DNA from: Cellvibrionaceae bacterium
GTDB taxonomy: Bacteria > Pseudomonadota > Gammaproteobacteria > Pseudomonadales > Cellvibrionaceae
Reading direction: 5' to 3'
DNA: 64,000 nucleotides
Assembly: GCA_021151695.1 (NCBI GenBank)
Contig: JAGKWU010000001.1
Span: 539,269 to 603,268, forward strand
Made by a program: the position numbers and the translations under genes
Notes under the pieces: generated by a model
The model's database searches: none
Seen by the model: only the letters and a program-made list of their open reading frames with translations
What the model was told of the DNA's origin: nothing
Shown: one piece after another, positions 40,551 through 50,723 of the stretch
Layout of the letters: each line of letters begins with the position of its first letter
Position numbering within the stretch: position 1 is the stretch's first letter

Positions 40551-43500
40551 TTAGTCAGTAATCAGATTACCGTTGTTTTTAAGTTGGTTAATGATGTCTG
40601 TATCTGTACCTGTGAGGTTCACGTTGTTAAGCACTATGGTTTGGTCTGCCGCGGTGCCATAGTTGCTGCCGTTGAACGCGCCAGTGCTGCTAATGGAAAT
40701 CGTGGTGTTGGCACCATCGGAAGCAAAGTGCAGGTAGTTGGTCATGTTACTGGCGCCTTCGTTCTGCAACAGATCTTTCAAGTTCAACACGTCGCCTTGC
40801 GCTGTGTTGAAATCGGTAATCGTGTCTGTCACTGGCGAGCCGGCGCTGCCCTGGTCATTGAGGCTCCACTTGAAGGTGTCAGCACCAGCGCCACCGGTAA
40901 GGTTGTCGCTGCCAGCAAGCCCCATGATGGTTTCGCTGTAGCTTCCGCCTACCAGGGTATCTCCACCGGTAGTACCTGTGAGCCCTTTGCCGATGACCGT
41001 CAGGGTAGCGGTGGCAGTTGCTGTGCCGCCGTGACCATCCGATACCGTGTAAGTGAAGCTGTCGGTAGTTTTTTGTCCTGCCGCCAATGAGTTGAATGCA
41101 CTGCCGGTGGAGTAGTCGAAACTGCCGTTGCTATGGATAAGCAGGGTCGCACCACTCGCCAGGGATACTGACTGACCATCGGCGACGGCAGCGCCATTGA
41201 TTTGGCTTACGCTCAAGGTATCGCCGTCGGCATCGGTATCGTTGCTCAGCAATTTATAGGATGACGCTGAGTTAATGCTCAGGGTATCGCCTTCCGCCAC
41301 TGTGTAGTTGGTGTTGGCACTGGCGGGGCCAGTTGCCGAGAAGCTTGTTACGAAGTAGTCCGCCCCGTCACCCGTGCCATCATTGGTGCCCAACGCGAGG
41401 AACTTGACACTGTCGAATACCAGGGTGCCGGTGTTGATGGTAAACGAACCTGCGTTACTGGAGCCGCCTAAACGGAAGGTGCTGGATGTCACCAGAGTGC
41501 CTTTGTAAAAGGCCTGCCATAAGCCTACTTCACCACCGCTCTCACCTGGATACAGACGGCTTACCCCGAAGGTTGCCGAGCTGACATTGCCATTGAGTTT
41601 GATTTCAAGCGCTTCTGACTTGCCGGTTTTAACATCGTATTCAATCTGGTTAGGTACGTCAGATGTTGGCGTATTGCTGGCATTGGTTCTGGGCGTGTTG
41701 TTGGCGTTGGCGCTAGCACCTGTGCCCACGCCCAAAACGTTAGCGTTGCCATCAACCGTACCTGTGTAAAGGTTGGTGGTTGCTCCGTTGTTTTTATAGG
41801 CATTAATAGCAACAGTAAGGCCTTTGCTATCCACATTAGTCCACAGGTCATTGGCGGCAGCATCGCCCAGCTGCACGCTGTAGGCGGCACTTGCTGGATC
41901 ATCCACTGCGACAGGCACATCGTTAACAGGCGTTACACCAATATTGACGGTGACTATGTTGCCGTTGGCCGTGCCATCGTTTGCGCGATAGGTAAAGCTG
42001 TCGGTGGTGGTCTCGCTGCCATCATGGGTGTAGCTGAAAGTGCCGTTGGCGTTGAGGGTCAAGGTACCGTGAGCTGGACCGGTCACCAGAACTGCGTTCA
42101 GCGTGTTGTTTTCAGCATCGGTATCGTTAGCCAACACGCTGGCAGCGCCGCTGACCAGAACAGTCGCTGTGCCGCCTTCCAATACTGAGATGCTGTCTGC
42201 AACAGTCACAGGAGCGTCGTTCACTGGCGTTACGCCAATGTTCACGGTGACTATGTTGCCGTTGGCCGTGCCATCGTTTGCGCGATAGGTAAAGCTGTCG
42301 GTGGTGGTCTCACTACCGTCGTGGACATAGCTGAAAGTGCCGTTGGCGTTCAGCGTCAAGGTACCGTGAGCTGGACCGGTCACCAGAACGGCGTTCAGCG
42401 TGTTGTTTTCGGCATCGGTATCGTTAGCCAGCACGCTGGTAGCACCACTCACAAGAACAGTCGCTGTACCGCCTTCCAATACAGAGATGCTGTCCGCAAC
42501 AGTCACAGGTGCGTCGTTCACTGGCGTTACGCCAATATTGACGGTGACTATGTTGCCGTTGGCAGTACCGTCGTTTGCGCGATAGATGAAGCTGTCGGTG
42601 GTGGTCTCGCTGCCATCATGGGTGTAGCTGAAAGTGCCGTTGGCGTTGAGGGTCAAGGTACCGTGAGCTGGACCAGTCACCAGAACTGCGCTCAGAGTGT
42701 TGTTTTCTGCATCGGTATCGTTAGCCAACACGCTGTTAGCGCCACTGACCAGAACAGTCACCGTGCCGCCTTCAAGTACGGAGATACTATCTGCAACCGT
42801 TACCGGTGCATCGTTCACTGGCGTTACACCAATGTTAACGGTGACTATGTTGCCGTTGGCAGTGCCATCGTTAGCGCGATAGGTGAAGCTATCAGTAGTG
42901 GTTTCGCTGCCGTCGTGGGTATAGCTGAAAGTGCCGTTGGCGTTTAGCGTTAAAGTACCGTGGGCTGGGCCCATTACCAGAACTGCGCTTAAGGTATTGC
43001 CTTCCGCATCACTGTCATTTGCCAGCACGCTGGTAGCACCACTGACCAGTACCGTTGCAGTGCCACCTTCCAATACGGTGATGCTGTCGGCAACGGTTAT
43101 TGGCGCATCGTTCACTGGCGTTACACCAATGTTAACGGTGACGGTGTTGCCATCAACGGTGCCGTCGTTCACTTTGTAGGTGAAGCTGTCGGTAGTGGTT
43201 TCGCTGCCATCGTGGGTATAGCTGAAGGTGCCATTGGCGTTGAGGGTCAAAGTACCGTGAGCTGGGCCTGTCACCAGAATGGCATTCAAGGTGTTGTTTT
43301 CGGGATCAGTGTCGTTAGCCAGCACGCTGGTAGCGCCGCTGACAAGCACAGTTGCCGTACCGCCTTCCAATACACTGATGCTGTCAGCAACTGCAACCGG
43401 TGCATCGTTAACCGGTGTTACACCGATGTTAACGGTGACTATGTTGCCATTCGCAGTGCCGTCGCTAGCTCTGTAGGTGAAGCTGTCGGTGGTGGTTTCA

Positions 43501-46500
43501 CTACCGTCATGGGTGTAGCTGAAAGTACCGTTGGCATTCAGCGTCAAGGTGCCGTGCGCGGGACCAGAGACCAGAACAGCACTGAGGGTATCATTTTCGG
43601 CATCGGAGTCATTTGCCAGTACGCTGGTAGCACCGCTGACCAGTACAGTCGCCGTGCCGCCTTCAGCGACGGTGATGCTATCGGCAACCGTTACAGGCGC
43701 ATCGTTCACTGGCGTTACACCAATGTTAACGGTGACGGTGTTGCCATCAACGGTGCCGTCGTTCACTTTGTAGGTGAAGCTGTCGGTGGTGGTTTCGCTA
43801 CCATTGTGGGTATAGCTGAAGGTGCCGTCGGTATTCAGGGTCAAGGTGCCGTTGGCTGGGCCAGAAACCAATATGGCGGTCAGGGCATTGCCATCAGCGT
43901 CAGTATCGTTCGCCAATACACTTGTTGCACCGCCAACCAGTACAGTCACTGTACCGCCCTCGCCCACAGAAATGCTTTCTGCTACAGCAACCGGTGCGTG
44001 GTTTACTGGTGTTACACCAATGTTAACGGTGACGGTGTTGCCATCGACGGTGCCGTCATTCACTTTGTAAGTGAAGCTGTCCGTTGTTGTTGCGCTGCCA
44101 TCGTGGGTGTAGCTGAAGGTGCCGTTGGCATTGAGGGTCAGGGTGCCGTGAGCAGGACCAGTGACCAATATGGCATTAAGAGTATCGCCTTCAGCGTCAG
44201 AGTCATTGGTTAATACGCTGGTAGCGCCGCTCACCAGAACCGTGGCGGTGCCGCCTTCAGCAACAGAAATACCCTCTGCCACCGCAACTGGTGCATCGTT
44301 AACAGGGGTTACACCAATGTTGACGGTGACTATGTTGCCATTCGCAGTGCCGTCGTTGGCTCTGTAGGTGAAGCTGTCGGTGGTGGTTTCGCTGCCATCA
44401 TGGGTGTAGCTGAAAGTACCATCGGCATTCAGGGTTAAGGTGCCATGTGCTGGACCAGTCACCAACACAGCATTCAATGCATCATTTTCCGCGTCTGAAT
44501 CATTCGCCAGCACGCTAGTAGCGCCACTCACCAGGACAGTCGCCGTGCCACCTTCCAGTACAGTGATGCTATCGGCCACAGTTACCGGGGCATCGTTAAC
44601 CGGGGTAACGCCAATGTTCACGGTGACGGTATTGCCATCGACGCTGCCGTCGTTGACCTTGTACGTAAAGCTGTCGGAGGCGGTTTCGCTGCCGTCATGG
44701 GTATAGCTGTAGCTGCCGTTGGCATTCAGGGTCAGGGTGCCGTGACTTGGACCGGTGACGAGCACTGCTGTCAGCGTATCGCCGTCTGCATCAGTATCGT
44801 TGGTCAAGACGTTGGACACTACAGTGCCGCCTTCAGCGACTGTAACGCTGTCTGCAACCGCAACCGGAGCGCTATTTACTGGCGTGATATTGATATTCAC
44901 TACCACTGTATTGCCGTCGACGGTGCCATCGTTAACTTTGTACGAAAAGCTATCGCTGGTGGTGTTGCTGCCATCGTGAACATAGTTGAAGGTGCCATCG
45001 GCGTTGAGCGTCAAGGTACCGTGGGCTGGGCCCGCCACCAGAATGGCTGCAAGGGCATCGCCATCCGCATCGCTGTCGTTATCCAACAGGCTGGTGTTGC
45101 CACCTACCAGAATACTGACGCTACCGCCCTCATCCACCAAAATACTGTCCGCAACCGCAACAGGTGCATCGTTTGATGGAGTCACGCCTATAGTAATTGT
45201 GCTGGTGGTGACACCGCCGAAGCCATCACTGATGGTGACGGTAAAGCTGTCTGAACCGTTATAGTTGGAGCCCGGGGTGTACACAAACGCACCCGTAGAG
45301 CTATCGAGGGTGACACTACCGTTGGCTGCGTTGGTGCTGACGCTGTAGTTGAGAGAATCACCATTAGCATCGCTAGCGACAACATTGCCGTTCAGCGGGG
45401 TGTCTTCCGCCGTAAACAGGTTCTGGTCGCTGGACACGGGTGCTGCGTTGAGGACGTTGATATAAACAGTCGCAAAGTCCGTACCGCCATGGCCATCGTG
45501 CACGCCATAGGTGAAGGAAGCTACGCCGACAAAACCTGCATCAGGTGTGAACGTCAGATTGCCGCCCACATAGCCCAGCGTACCGTGATTCACGCTTGTC
45601 GCGCTGAAAACTGCCAGCGCGTCGCCGTCTACATCTGTGTCATTTACCACCAGGCCTGGCAAGTTGATGACTACCGGCGTGTCATGGTTGGTAGACAGGG
45701 TATCGTCGTTAGCAACAGGGGCATCGTTCGTTGGATTGATAGTGATATCTAGGGTTGAGCTGGCACCCGTGTTAGTGGTGTAAGTCACCTGGGGGACGGC
45801 ACCGTTGTAGTCATGCGCCGGGCTGAAGCTGTAGCTACCGTCAGCATTTACCTGGATGCTGCCTACCGTTGGAATACTCACTATGTCGCCAGCGCTATAG
45901 GTAACGCTGTTGACGGTGAAGCCCAGTACCGACAAGGTTGTATCTACATCACTATCGTTGCTCAGCACGTTGCCGGTAACGGCACCGCTATCCTCATCAC
46001 CGCTATTGACGTCAGCTGTCAACACAGACGCATCATCAACGGCCACTACATTGATATGCACAGTCGCATAATCGGTATGGCCATTGCCATCGTGAACACC
46101 ATAGGTGAAGGAGGCAGGCCCGCTGTAGTTGGCCTCCGGTGTAAACACCAAATTGCCGCCAACCAGACCCAGGCTGCCGTGGGATACGCTACCGGCGCTG
46201 AACACTATGACGGTATCGCCATCGGGATCAGTATCGTTAGCCGTTAAAGTCGCGAAACTAATGGTTAAAGGTGTGTCTTCATTGGTAGTGAGGAAATCGT
46301 CATTGGCAACCGGATTTTCATTTACCGGTGTGACGTTGATGTTCACAGTAACCGTGTTGCCGTCGGCAGTGCCGTCATTCACTTTGTAAGTAAAGCTGTC
46401 AGCGGTGGTCTCGCTACCATCGTGGGTATAGTTGAAAGTACCGTTAGCATTGAGTGTCAAACTGCCATGGGTTGGACCAGTTACCAATACGGCAACCAAT

Positions 46501-49500
46501 GGGTCACCATCGGCATCGGTATCATTGGTGAGAACGCTGGTTGCACCTCCATCAAGTGTTGTAGCCGCACCACCCTCATTCACCGTAATAGAATCTGCAA
46601 CTGCAACTGGCAAGTTGTTTGGTGGAGTTACCGCATTCACGGTCACAGTCACTACAGCCGTTGAAGTAGCGCCGTTACCATCGTCGATGGTATAGGTAAA
46701 GCTGTCATTGCCCGTGTAACCAGCATTAGGGGTGTAAATCGGGTTGCCAGTAACAGCATCAATCACGACAGAACCATTGGCGCCCTGGGTTACGCCAGTT
46801 ACGGTCAGGGCATCACCATCCGGATCAACATCGTTGCCACGCACAGCAATAGTGACAGCGGTGGATTCGTCAGTAGTCGCCGTATCATCCATGGCGGTGG
46901 GTGCATCATTTACCGGAGTTACACCGATTTTGATAACGCTGGTTGCAGTGCCGCCATTGCCATCAGAGACAATCACAGAGAAGCTGTCACTGCCGTTGTA
47001 ATTACTATCAGGCGTATAGGTGAAAGTGCCAGTAGCGCTATTCAACACCACTGAACCGTTAGCAGGTGCACCTGCAATGCTATAGCTCAAGATATCGCCG
47101 TCTGGGTCTGTCGCTACTACCGCGCCATTAACCGGATCATTTTCTGCCGTCGTCAGCGACTGATCAGATGTTACCGGAGCATCATTCACCGCGCCCACTT
47201 TGACAGACACAGTGGCTGTTGCAGTGCCGCCATGGCCGTCATCCACCGTGTAGGTAAAGCTGTCGCTACCACTAAAGCCAGTATTCGGGGTGTAAATCGG
47301 GTTGCCGGTTACGGCATCAATCACAACAGAACCATTTGCGCCCTGGGTCACATTGGTAACTGTCAGGCTATCGCCATCCACGTCGGTATCATTGCTACGT
47401 ACCGCTACGGTAACCGCTGTATTTTCAGTAGTACTGGCGGTGTCATCAATGGCTAAAGGTGCATCGTTAACAGGCGTTACATTGATATTAACGGTGCGCA
47501 CTATGGTGCCGCCGTGGCCGTCAGAAATACGCACAGTGAAACTGTCTGCACCGTTAAAATCGGCGGTTGGGGTATAAACAAAGGCCCCTGTGGCCGCATT
47601 GAGCGTCACGCTGCCGTGGCTTGCTGCACCATTGATGGAATAAGCAAGCGTATCGCCATCAGCATCTGTCGCCACCACAGCGCCATTGATAGCAGTACCT
47701 TCTGGCGTAGTGAGATTCTGGTTGTTGGCAACAGGCACATCGTTAGCTGGAGTCACACCTATGTTAATGGTGCTGGTAGTTATGCCGCCATGGCCATCAT
47801 TGATGGTGACAACGAAACTGTCGCTGCCATTAAAGTTGGTGCTTGGGGTATAGACAAAGGTGCCTGTGGCAGTGTTGAGGGTCACAATACCGTGGCTGGC
47901 CGCTCCAGTGACGCTATAAGTCAAGGCATCGCCATCTACATCAGTAGCGGCTACAGCGCCATTGATGGGCGTATCTTCCGGAGTAGTCAGGTTCTGGTTG
48001 GCGGACACAGGGGCATCGTTAACCGGCGTTACACCTATAGTGATGGTGCTGGTAGTAGTGCCGCCATTGCCATCGCTGATAGTCACCACAAAGCTGTCGC
48101 CACCGTTGTAGTTGGCATTGGGTGTGTATACGAAAGCGCCGGTGGTTGGATTAATGGTTACGGAGCCATTGCTCGCATTACCAGATACGGCATAAGTCAG
48201 CGTATCGCCATCCAGGTCTGCCGCAACAACGGTACCGCTAACCGGGGTATCTTCCGCGGTTGTCAGATTTTGATTGGCGGATACAGGAGCATCATTAACC
48301 GGCGTAACGCCAATGGTGATAGTGCTGGTAGTGGTGCCGCCGTTGCCGTCACTGATGGTCACCACAAAGCTGTCGCCGCCGTTGTAGTTGGCGTTGGGGG
48401 TATAGACGAAGGCACCTGTGGCCGGATCAAGAGTTACTGTGCCGTTGCTGGCTGCACCTGTGACGAGGTAGCTCAGGGTATCACCTTCAACATCGCTGGC
48501 AACAATATTGCCGGCAACGGGAGTGTCTTCCGGAGTAGTGAGATTCTGGTTAGCCGAAACAGGGGCATCATTAACCGGTGTAACGCCTATGTTGATGGTG
48601 CTGGTGGTTGTACCGCCGTGACCATCACTGACAGTTACCACAAAGCTGTCGCTGCCATTGAAGTTGGCGTTGGGGGTATAAACAAAAGTGCCGGTAGCTG
48701 GATTGAGGGTTACAGAACCATTGCTGGCTGCACCGCTGATGGCATAGCTGAGGCTATCGCCATCCACATCGCTCGCCGCCACTGCGCCGTTGATTGGCGT
48801 ATCTTCCAGGGTCGTCAGGTTTTGGTTGCCCGACACAGGGGCATCATTAACCGGTGTAACGCCTATCGTAATTGTGCTGGTTGTGGTGCCGCCATTACCA
48901 TCATTGACGGTCACTACAAAACTGTCGCCGCCATTAAAGTTGGCGCCAGGGGTATAAACAAAAGCACCCGTAGCCGAGTTGATCGTTACAGTGCCATTGG
49001 CAGCGGCAGTAGTGACGCTATAGGCCAGGGTATCGCCTTCGACATCAGTAGCCACCACCTGCCCTGCCACTGGCGTGTCTTCCGCGGTAGTCAGGTTTTG
49101 GTTGGCAGTTACAGGAGCGTCATTCACCGGATTAACGTTCAACGCTACGGTAGAGGTGCTGGTATTGCCGTGATCGTCGGTCACAGTCACTACAAAGCTG
49201 TCTGGGCCGTTGTAGTTTGCATTGGGTGTATAAGTGAAAGCGCCGGTAACAGGATCCAGCACCAGAGTGCCATTCGCTGGCTGGCCAGTTACGGCATAAG
49301 TCAGTACATCATTCTCAGGATCATTGGCCTGGATTTGCCCGCTAATCGGGGTGTCTTCGTCGCCACTCGCACTTTGTTGGGCGAGGATTGGCGCATGATT
49401 CTCTTGCAAGGTGCCAGGCAGGGATTGCTGGGTGTTGCTGCCGCTAACGCCGTTAAACTCGTAATTAAAAGCCTGGGAATCATTTGCCTCCACCAGGCGA

Positions 49501-49883
49501 GTCAGCTCCACAAAATCATGACCTTCGTTGGAGCCACCACCAGACAAACCTGCTGCCGTCTCTTCCAGGCTCTGGGTCAGGTCGCCACCATTGTTCAATA
49601 CGGTCAAGGCTTCTTTGACAGACGCATCATCAATTGACGCATCTTTGTTGTCGGCCGCCAGATCGGTCCACAAATCGCGATCCATCGTGACTTCTTTACC
49701 ACCGGCGATAGCTACCGGATGGCCATCACCAAAGTCCAGTTCTATATGGGCACCAGTGGCCGTCACCACTACCTCTTCGGCTGCAACCGTATCGCCCACT
49801 TTCAGGGGACGCAGTGTGCCATCAGCGGCTTTAGCCCAGGCTTGACCTTCGAGGGATGAGACGATAGCAACAGACTTGGCCAT
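40551..49883 (-). CDS. lapA: LapA-type giant RTX adhesin, type I secreted
   Basis: A 3110-residue surface adhesin. Residues 1-112 form a LapA-like retention module starting MAKSVAIVSSLEGQAWA, with the LapG site TAAG at 109-112. From about 161 there are at least 26 tandem Ig-like/cadherin-like repeats: about 92-residue units with NDAPV...EDTP and YTPN.NFNG.DSF, then 99-residue VCBS-like units with VADSI.V.EGGTATVLVSGATSVL. The C-terminal part has a distinct module (about 2656-2860), another repeat, RTX nonapeptide-like GLAGSDNLTGGAGADTF, and the usual T1SS tail. The retention module should hold it in the LapE pore until LapG cuts it. ATG at 49883 is preferred because GGAG precedes it. The gene runs into no other reading frame and is unbroken. 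Confidence 0.93.
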   Translation of the reverse strand: MAKSVAIVSSLEGQAWAKAADGTLRPLKVGDTVAAEEVVVTATGAHIELDFGDGHPVAIAGGKEVTMDRDLWTDLAADNKDASIDDASVKEALTVLNNGGDLTQSLEETAAGLSGGGSNEGHDFVELTRLVEANDSQAFNYEFNGVSGSNTQQSLPGTLQENHAPILAQQSASGDEDTPISGQIQANDPENDVLTYAVTGQPANGTLVLDPVTGAFTYTPNANYNGPDSFVVTVTDDHGNTSTSTVALNVNPVNDAPVTANQNLTTAEDTPVAGQVVATDVEGDTLAYSVTTAAANGTVTINSATGAFVYTPGANFNGGDSFVVTVNDGNGGTTTSTITIGVTPVNDAPVSGNQNLTTLEDTPINGAVAASDVDGDSLSYAISGAASNGSVTLNPATGTFVYTPNANFNGSDSFVVTVSDGHGGTTTSTINIGVTPVNDAPVSANQNLTTPEDTPVAGNIVASDVEGDTLSYLVTGAASNGTVTLDPATGAFVYTPNANYNGGDSFVVTISDGNGGTTTSTITIGVTPVNDAPVSANQNLTTAEDTPVSGTVVAADLDGDTLTYAVSGNASNGSVTINPTTGAFVYTPNANYNGGDSFVVTISDGNGGTTTSTITIGVTPVNDAPVSANQNLTTPEDTPINGAVAATDVDGDALTYSVTGAASHGIVTLNTATGTFVYTPSTNFNGSDSFVVTINDGHGGITTSTINIGVTPANDVPVANNQNLTTPEGTAINGAVVATDADGDTLAYSINGAASHGSVTLNAATGAFVYTPTADFNGADSFTVRISDGHGGTIVRTVNINVTPVNDAPLAIDDTASTTENTAVTVAVRSNDTDVDGDSLTVTNVTQGANGSVVIDAVTGNPIYTPNTGFSGSDSFTYTVDDGHGGTATATVSVKVGAVNDAPVTSDQSLTTAENDPVNGAVVATDPDGDILSYSIAGAPANGSVVLNSATGTFTYTPDSNYNGSDSFSVIVSDGNGGTATSVIKIGVTPVNDAPTAMDDTATTDESTAVTIAVRGNDVDPDGDALTVTGVTQGANGSVVIDAVTGNPIYTPNAGYTGNDSFTYTIDDGNGATSTAVVTVTVNAVTPPNNLPVAVADSITVNEGGAATTLDGGATSVLTNDTDADGDPLVAVLVTGPTHGSLTLNANGTFNYTHDGSETTADSFTYKVNDGTADGNTVTVNINVTPVNENPVANDDFLTTNEDTPLTISFATLTANDTDPDGDTVIVFSAGSVSHGSLGLVGGNLVFTPEANYSGPASFTYGVHDGNGHTDYATVHINVVAVDDASVLTADVNSGDEDSGAVTGNVLSNDSDVDTTLSVLGFTVNSVTYSAGDIVSIPTVGSIQVNADGSYSFSPAHDYNGAVPQVTYTTNTGASSTLDITINPTNDAPVANDDTLSTNHDTPVVINLPGLVVNDTDVDGDALAVFSATSVNHGTLGYVGGNLTFTPDAGFVGVASFTYGVHDGHGGTDFATVYINVLNAAPVSSDQNLFTAEDTPLNGNVVASDANGDSLNYSVSTNAANGSVTLDSSTGAFVYTPGSNYNGSDSFTVTISDGFGGVTTSTITIGVTPSNDAPVAVADSILVDEGGSVSILVGGNTSLLDNDSDADGDALAAILVAGPAHGTLTLNADGTFNYVHDGSNTTSDSFSYKVNDGTVDGNTVVVNINITPVNSAPVAVADSVTVAEGGTVVSNVLTNDTDADGDTLTAVLVTGPSHGTLTLNANGSYSYTHDGSETASDSFTYKVNDGSVDGNTVTVNIGVTPVNDAPVTVADSITVLEGGTATVLVSGATSVLANDSDAENDALNAVLVTGPAHGTLTLNADGTFSYTHDGSETTTDSFTYRANDGTANGNIVTVNIGVTPVNDAPVAVAEGISVAEGGTATVLVSGATSVLTNDSDAEGDTLNAILVTGPAHGTLTLNANGTFSYTHDGSATTTDSFTYKVNDGTVDGNTVTVNIGVTPVNHAPVAVAESISVGEGGTVTVLVGGATSVLANDTDADGNALTAILVSGPANGTLTLNTDGTFSYTHNGSETTTDSFTYKVNDGTVDGNTVTVNIGVTPVNDAPVTVADSITVAEGGTATVLVSGATSVLANDSDAENDTLSAVLVSGPAHGTLTLNANGTFSYTHDGSETTTDSFTYRASDGTANGNIVTVNIGVTPVNDAPVAVADSISVLEGGTATVLVSGATSVLANDTDPENNTLNAILVTGPAHGTLTLNANGTFSYTHDGSETTTDSFTYKVNDGTVDGNTVTVNIGVTPVNDAPITVADSITVLEGGTATVLVSGATSVLANDSDAEGNTLSAVLVMGPAHGTLTLNANGTFSYTHDGSETTTDSFTYRANDGTANGNIVTVNIGVTPVNDAPVTVADSISVLEGGTVTVLVSGANSVLANDTDAENNTLSAVLVTGPAHGTLTLNANGTFSYTHDGSETTTDSFIYRANDGTANGNIVTVNIGVTPVNDAPVTVADSISVLEGGTATVLVSGATSVLANDTDAENNTLNAVLVTGPAHGTLTLNANGTFSYVHDGSETTTDSFTYRANDGTANGNIVTVNIGVTPVNDAPVTVADSISVLEGGTATVLVSGAASVLANDTDAENNTLNAVLVTGPAHGTLTLNANGTFSYTHDGSETTTDSFTYRANDGTANGNIVTVNIGVTPVNDVPVAVDDPASAAYSVQLGDAAANDLWTNVDSKGLTVAINAYKNNGATTNLYTGTVDGNANVLGVGTGASANANNTPRTNASNTPTSDVPNQIEYDVKTGKSEALEIKLNGNVSSATFGVSRLYPGESGGEVGLWQAFYKGTLVTSSTFRLGGSSNAGSFTINTGTLVFDSVKFLALGTNDGTGDGADYFVTSFSATGPASANTNYTVAEGDTLSINSASSYKLLSNDTDADGDTLSVSQINGAAVADGQSVSLASGATLLIHSNGSFDYSTGSAFNSLAAGQKTTDSFTYTVSDGHGGTATATATLTVIGKGLTGTTGGDTLVGGSYSETIMGLAGSDNLTGGAGADTFKWSLNDQGSAGSPVTDTITDFNTAQGDVLNLKDLLQNEGASNMTNYLHFASDGANTTISISSTGAFNGSNYGTAADQTIVLNNVNLTGTDTDIINQLKNNGNLITD
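41916..44589. repeat. Near-identical 297-bp tandem repeats in the adhesin gene
   Basis: Nine units of exactly 297 bp (99 codons) lie in frame, marked by the recurring coding boundary NDAPV at about 42213, 42510, 42807, 43104, 43401, 43698, 43995, 44292 and 44589. Many adjacent units differ at few bases. Copy number is expected to vary by recombination, and assembly may be hard. Confidence 0.88.
47700..49150. repeat. Second tandem repeat array in the adhesin gene (about 276-bp units)
   Basis: Units coding for NDAPVSANQNLTTPEDTP... recur about every 276 bp near the 5' end of the gene. They are similar to each other but more diverged than the 297-bp array. Confidence 0.75.
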
Positions 49884-50120
49884 ACAAAACTCCATGCATG
49901 TAATTAGAAATGAGAAAAGCGAGCATCACTTGGCCGAATAAAAAGCCGCTATCAAATAACAGATAGAAGTGAGGATTTTGACGAAAGTGTAGCGAATGTG
50001 ATGGAGTTCACTATTGGACTAACGGACAATACAGTGAATGATTCTAACGACAACGAATTATTATAATTTTGGTTATAAGAAAGTAGAGGGTTAATAGCTG
50101 TTGGTCAATACAAAATAGGT
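49884..50120. other. Intergenic region upstream of the adhesin gene
   Basis: A 237-bp gap between the LuxR-type gene and the adhesin gene. It is AT-rich and should carry the adhesin's own promoter. No clear operator is visible. Confidence 0.4.
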
Positions 50121-50723
50121 TTATTTACCAGCCATGATTAACACAAGCTGCAACCGATCACGCACATTAAGCTTTTCAAAAACAGCACCCAGATGGGCTT
50201 TAACCGTGCGCTCGGTGATATCCAGATCGCGTGCTACTTCTTTATTTGTCTTGCCTGCCGCCACGGCGTCCGCGACTGCACGCTCCCGTGTTGTTAGTGT
50301 TCCCAAAAGCGGCTGGCCTGGCGCTGTCTCTGGTACTTGCAATATGTTGGCAGTGGCGAAAACCAACTGTCGCATCAGATCCACACCTAGCCACAACCCC
50401 CCCATTTGAATCACCTGGCCCACCTGCTCCAATACCGGAGCCGCCGCCAGATAGTGCAGATAGCCACTCGCTCCCAGTTCCAACACGCGTTTGGCTTCAC
50501 GCGGATCTTCAGTGCCAGTCAATGCAACAACGCGTGCACCCGCTGCAACCCAACGCGACAGCTTTTCCGGCAATTGCGGATCACCCAACACTACCCAAAG
50601 GAGTGTTTGGGTAAGGTCAGCCGGCAATAAAGCACTGTAATCCACCAGATTTGCAGCAGGAAAAGCCTGCTGCCAACGCGGCGAATACACCTCAGCGGGC
50701 GCTATAAAAATCGATTGCATCAT
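50121..50723 (-). CDS. LuxR/NarL-type regulator of the adhesin locus
   Basis: A 200-residue regulator. The C-terminal HTH is a clear LuxR type (LTTRERAVADAVAAGKTNKEVARDLDITERTVKAHLGAVFEKLNV). The N-terminal 120 residues have receiver-like spacing (ALTGTEDPREAKRVLELGASGYLHY) but no phospho-acceptor Asp in the expected DLxMP position, so it may be phosphorylation-independent. Its start overlaps the lapC stop by four bases, and it sits between the secretion genes and the adhesin, so it probably controls their expression. Confidence 0.85.
   Translation of the reverse strand: MMQSIFIAPAEVYSPRWQQAFPAANLVDYSALLPADLTQTLLWVVLGDPQLPEKLSRWVAAGARVVALTGTEDPREAKRVLELGASGYLHYLAAAPVLEQVGQVIQMGGLWLGVDLMRQLVFATANILQVPETAPGQPLLGTLTTRERAVADAVAAGKTNKEVARDLDITERTVKAHLGAVFEKLNVRDRLQLVLIMAGK

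Noticed and set aside
40500..41090. Plus-strand open frame at the end of the adhesin gene
   Set aside because: It overlaps the RTX C-terminus on the opposite strand and begins in a palindromic terminator region. No domain is visible.
41900..49150. Regular repeats that might suggest a CRISPR array
   Set aside because: Unit length is 276-297 bp, in frame, and codes for Ig-like domains. There are no short repeats with unique spacers.
47514..49637. Long plus-strand open frame of about 700 codons antisense to the adhesin gene
   Set aside because: It mirrors the repetitive coding strand, lacks a plausible start or ribosome site, and its translation is a low-complexity shadow of the repeats. The minus-strand frame has clear domains.
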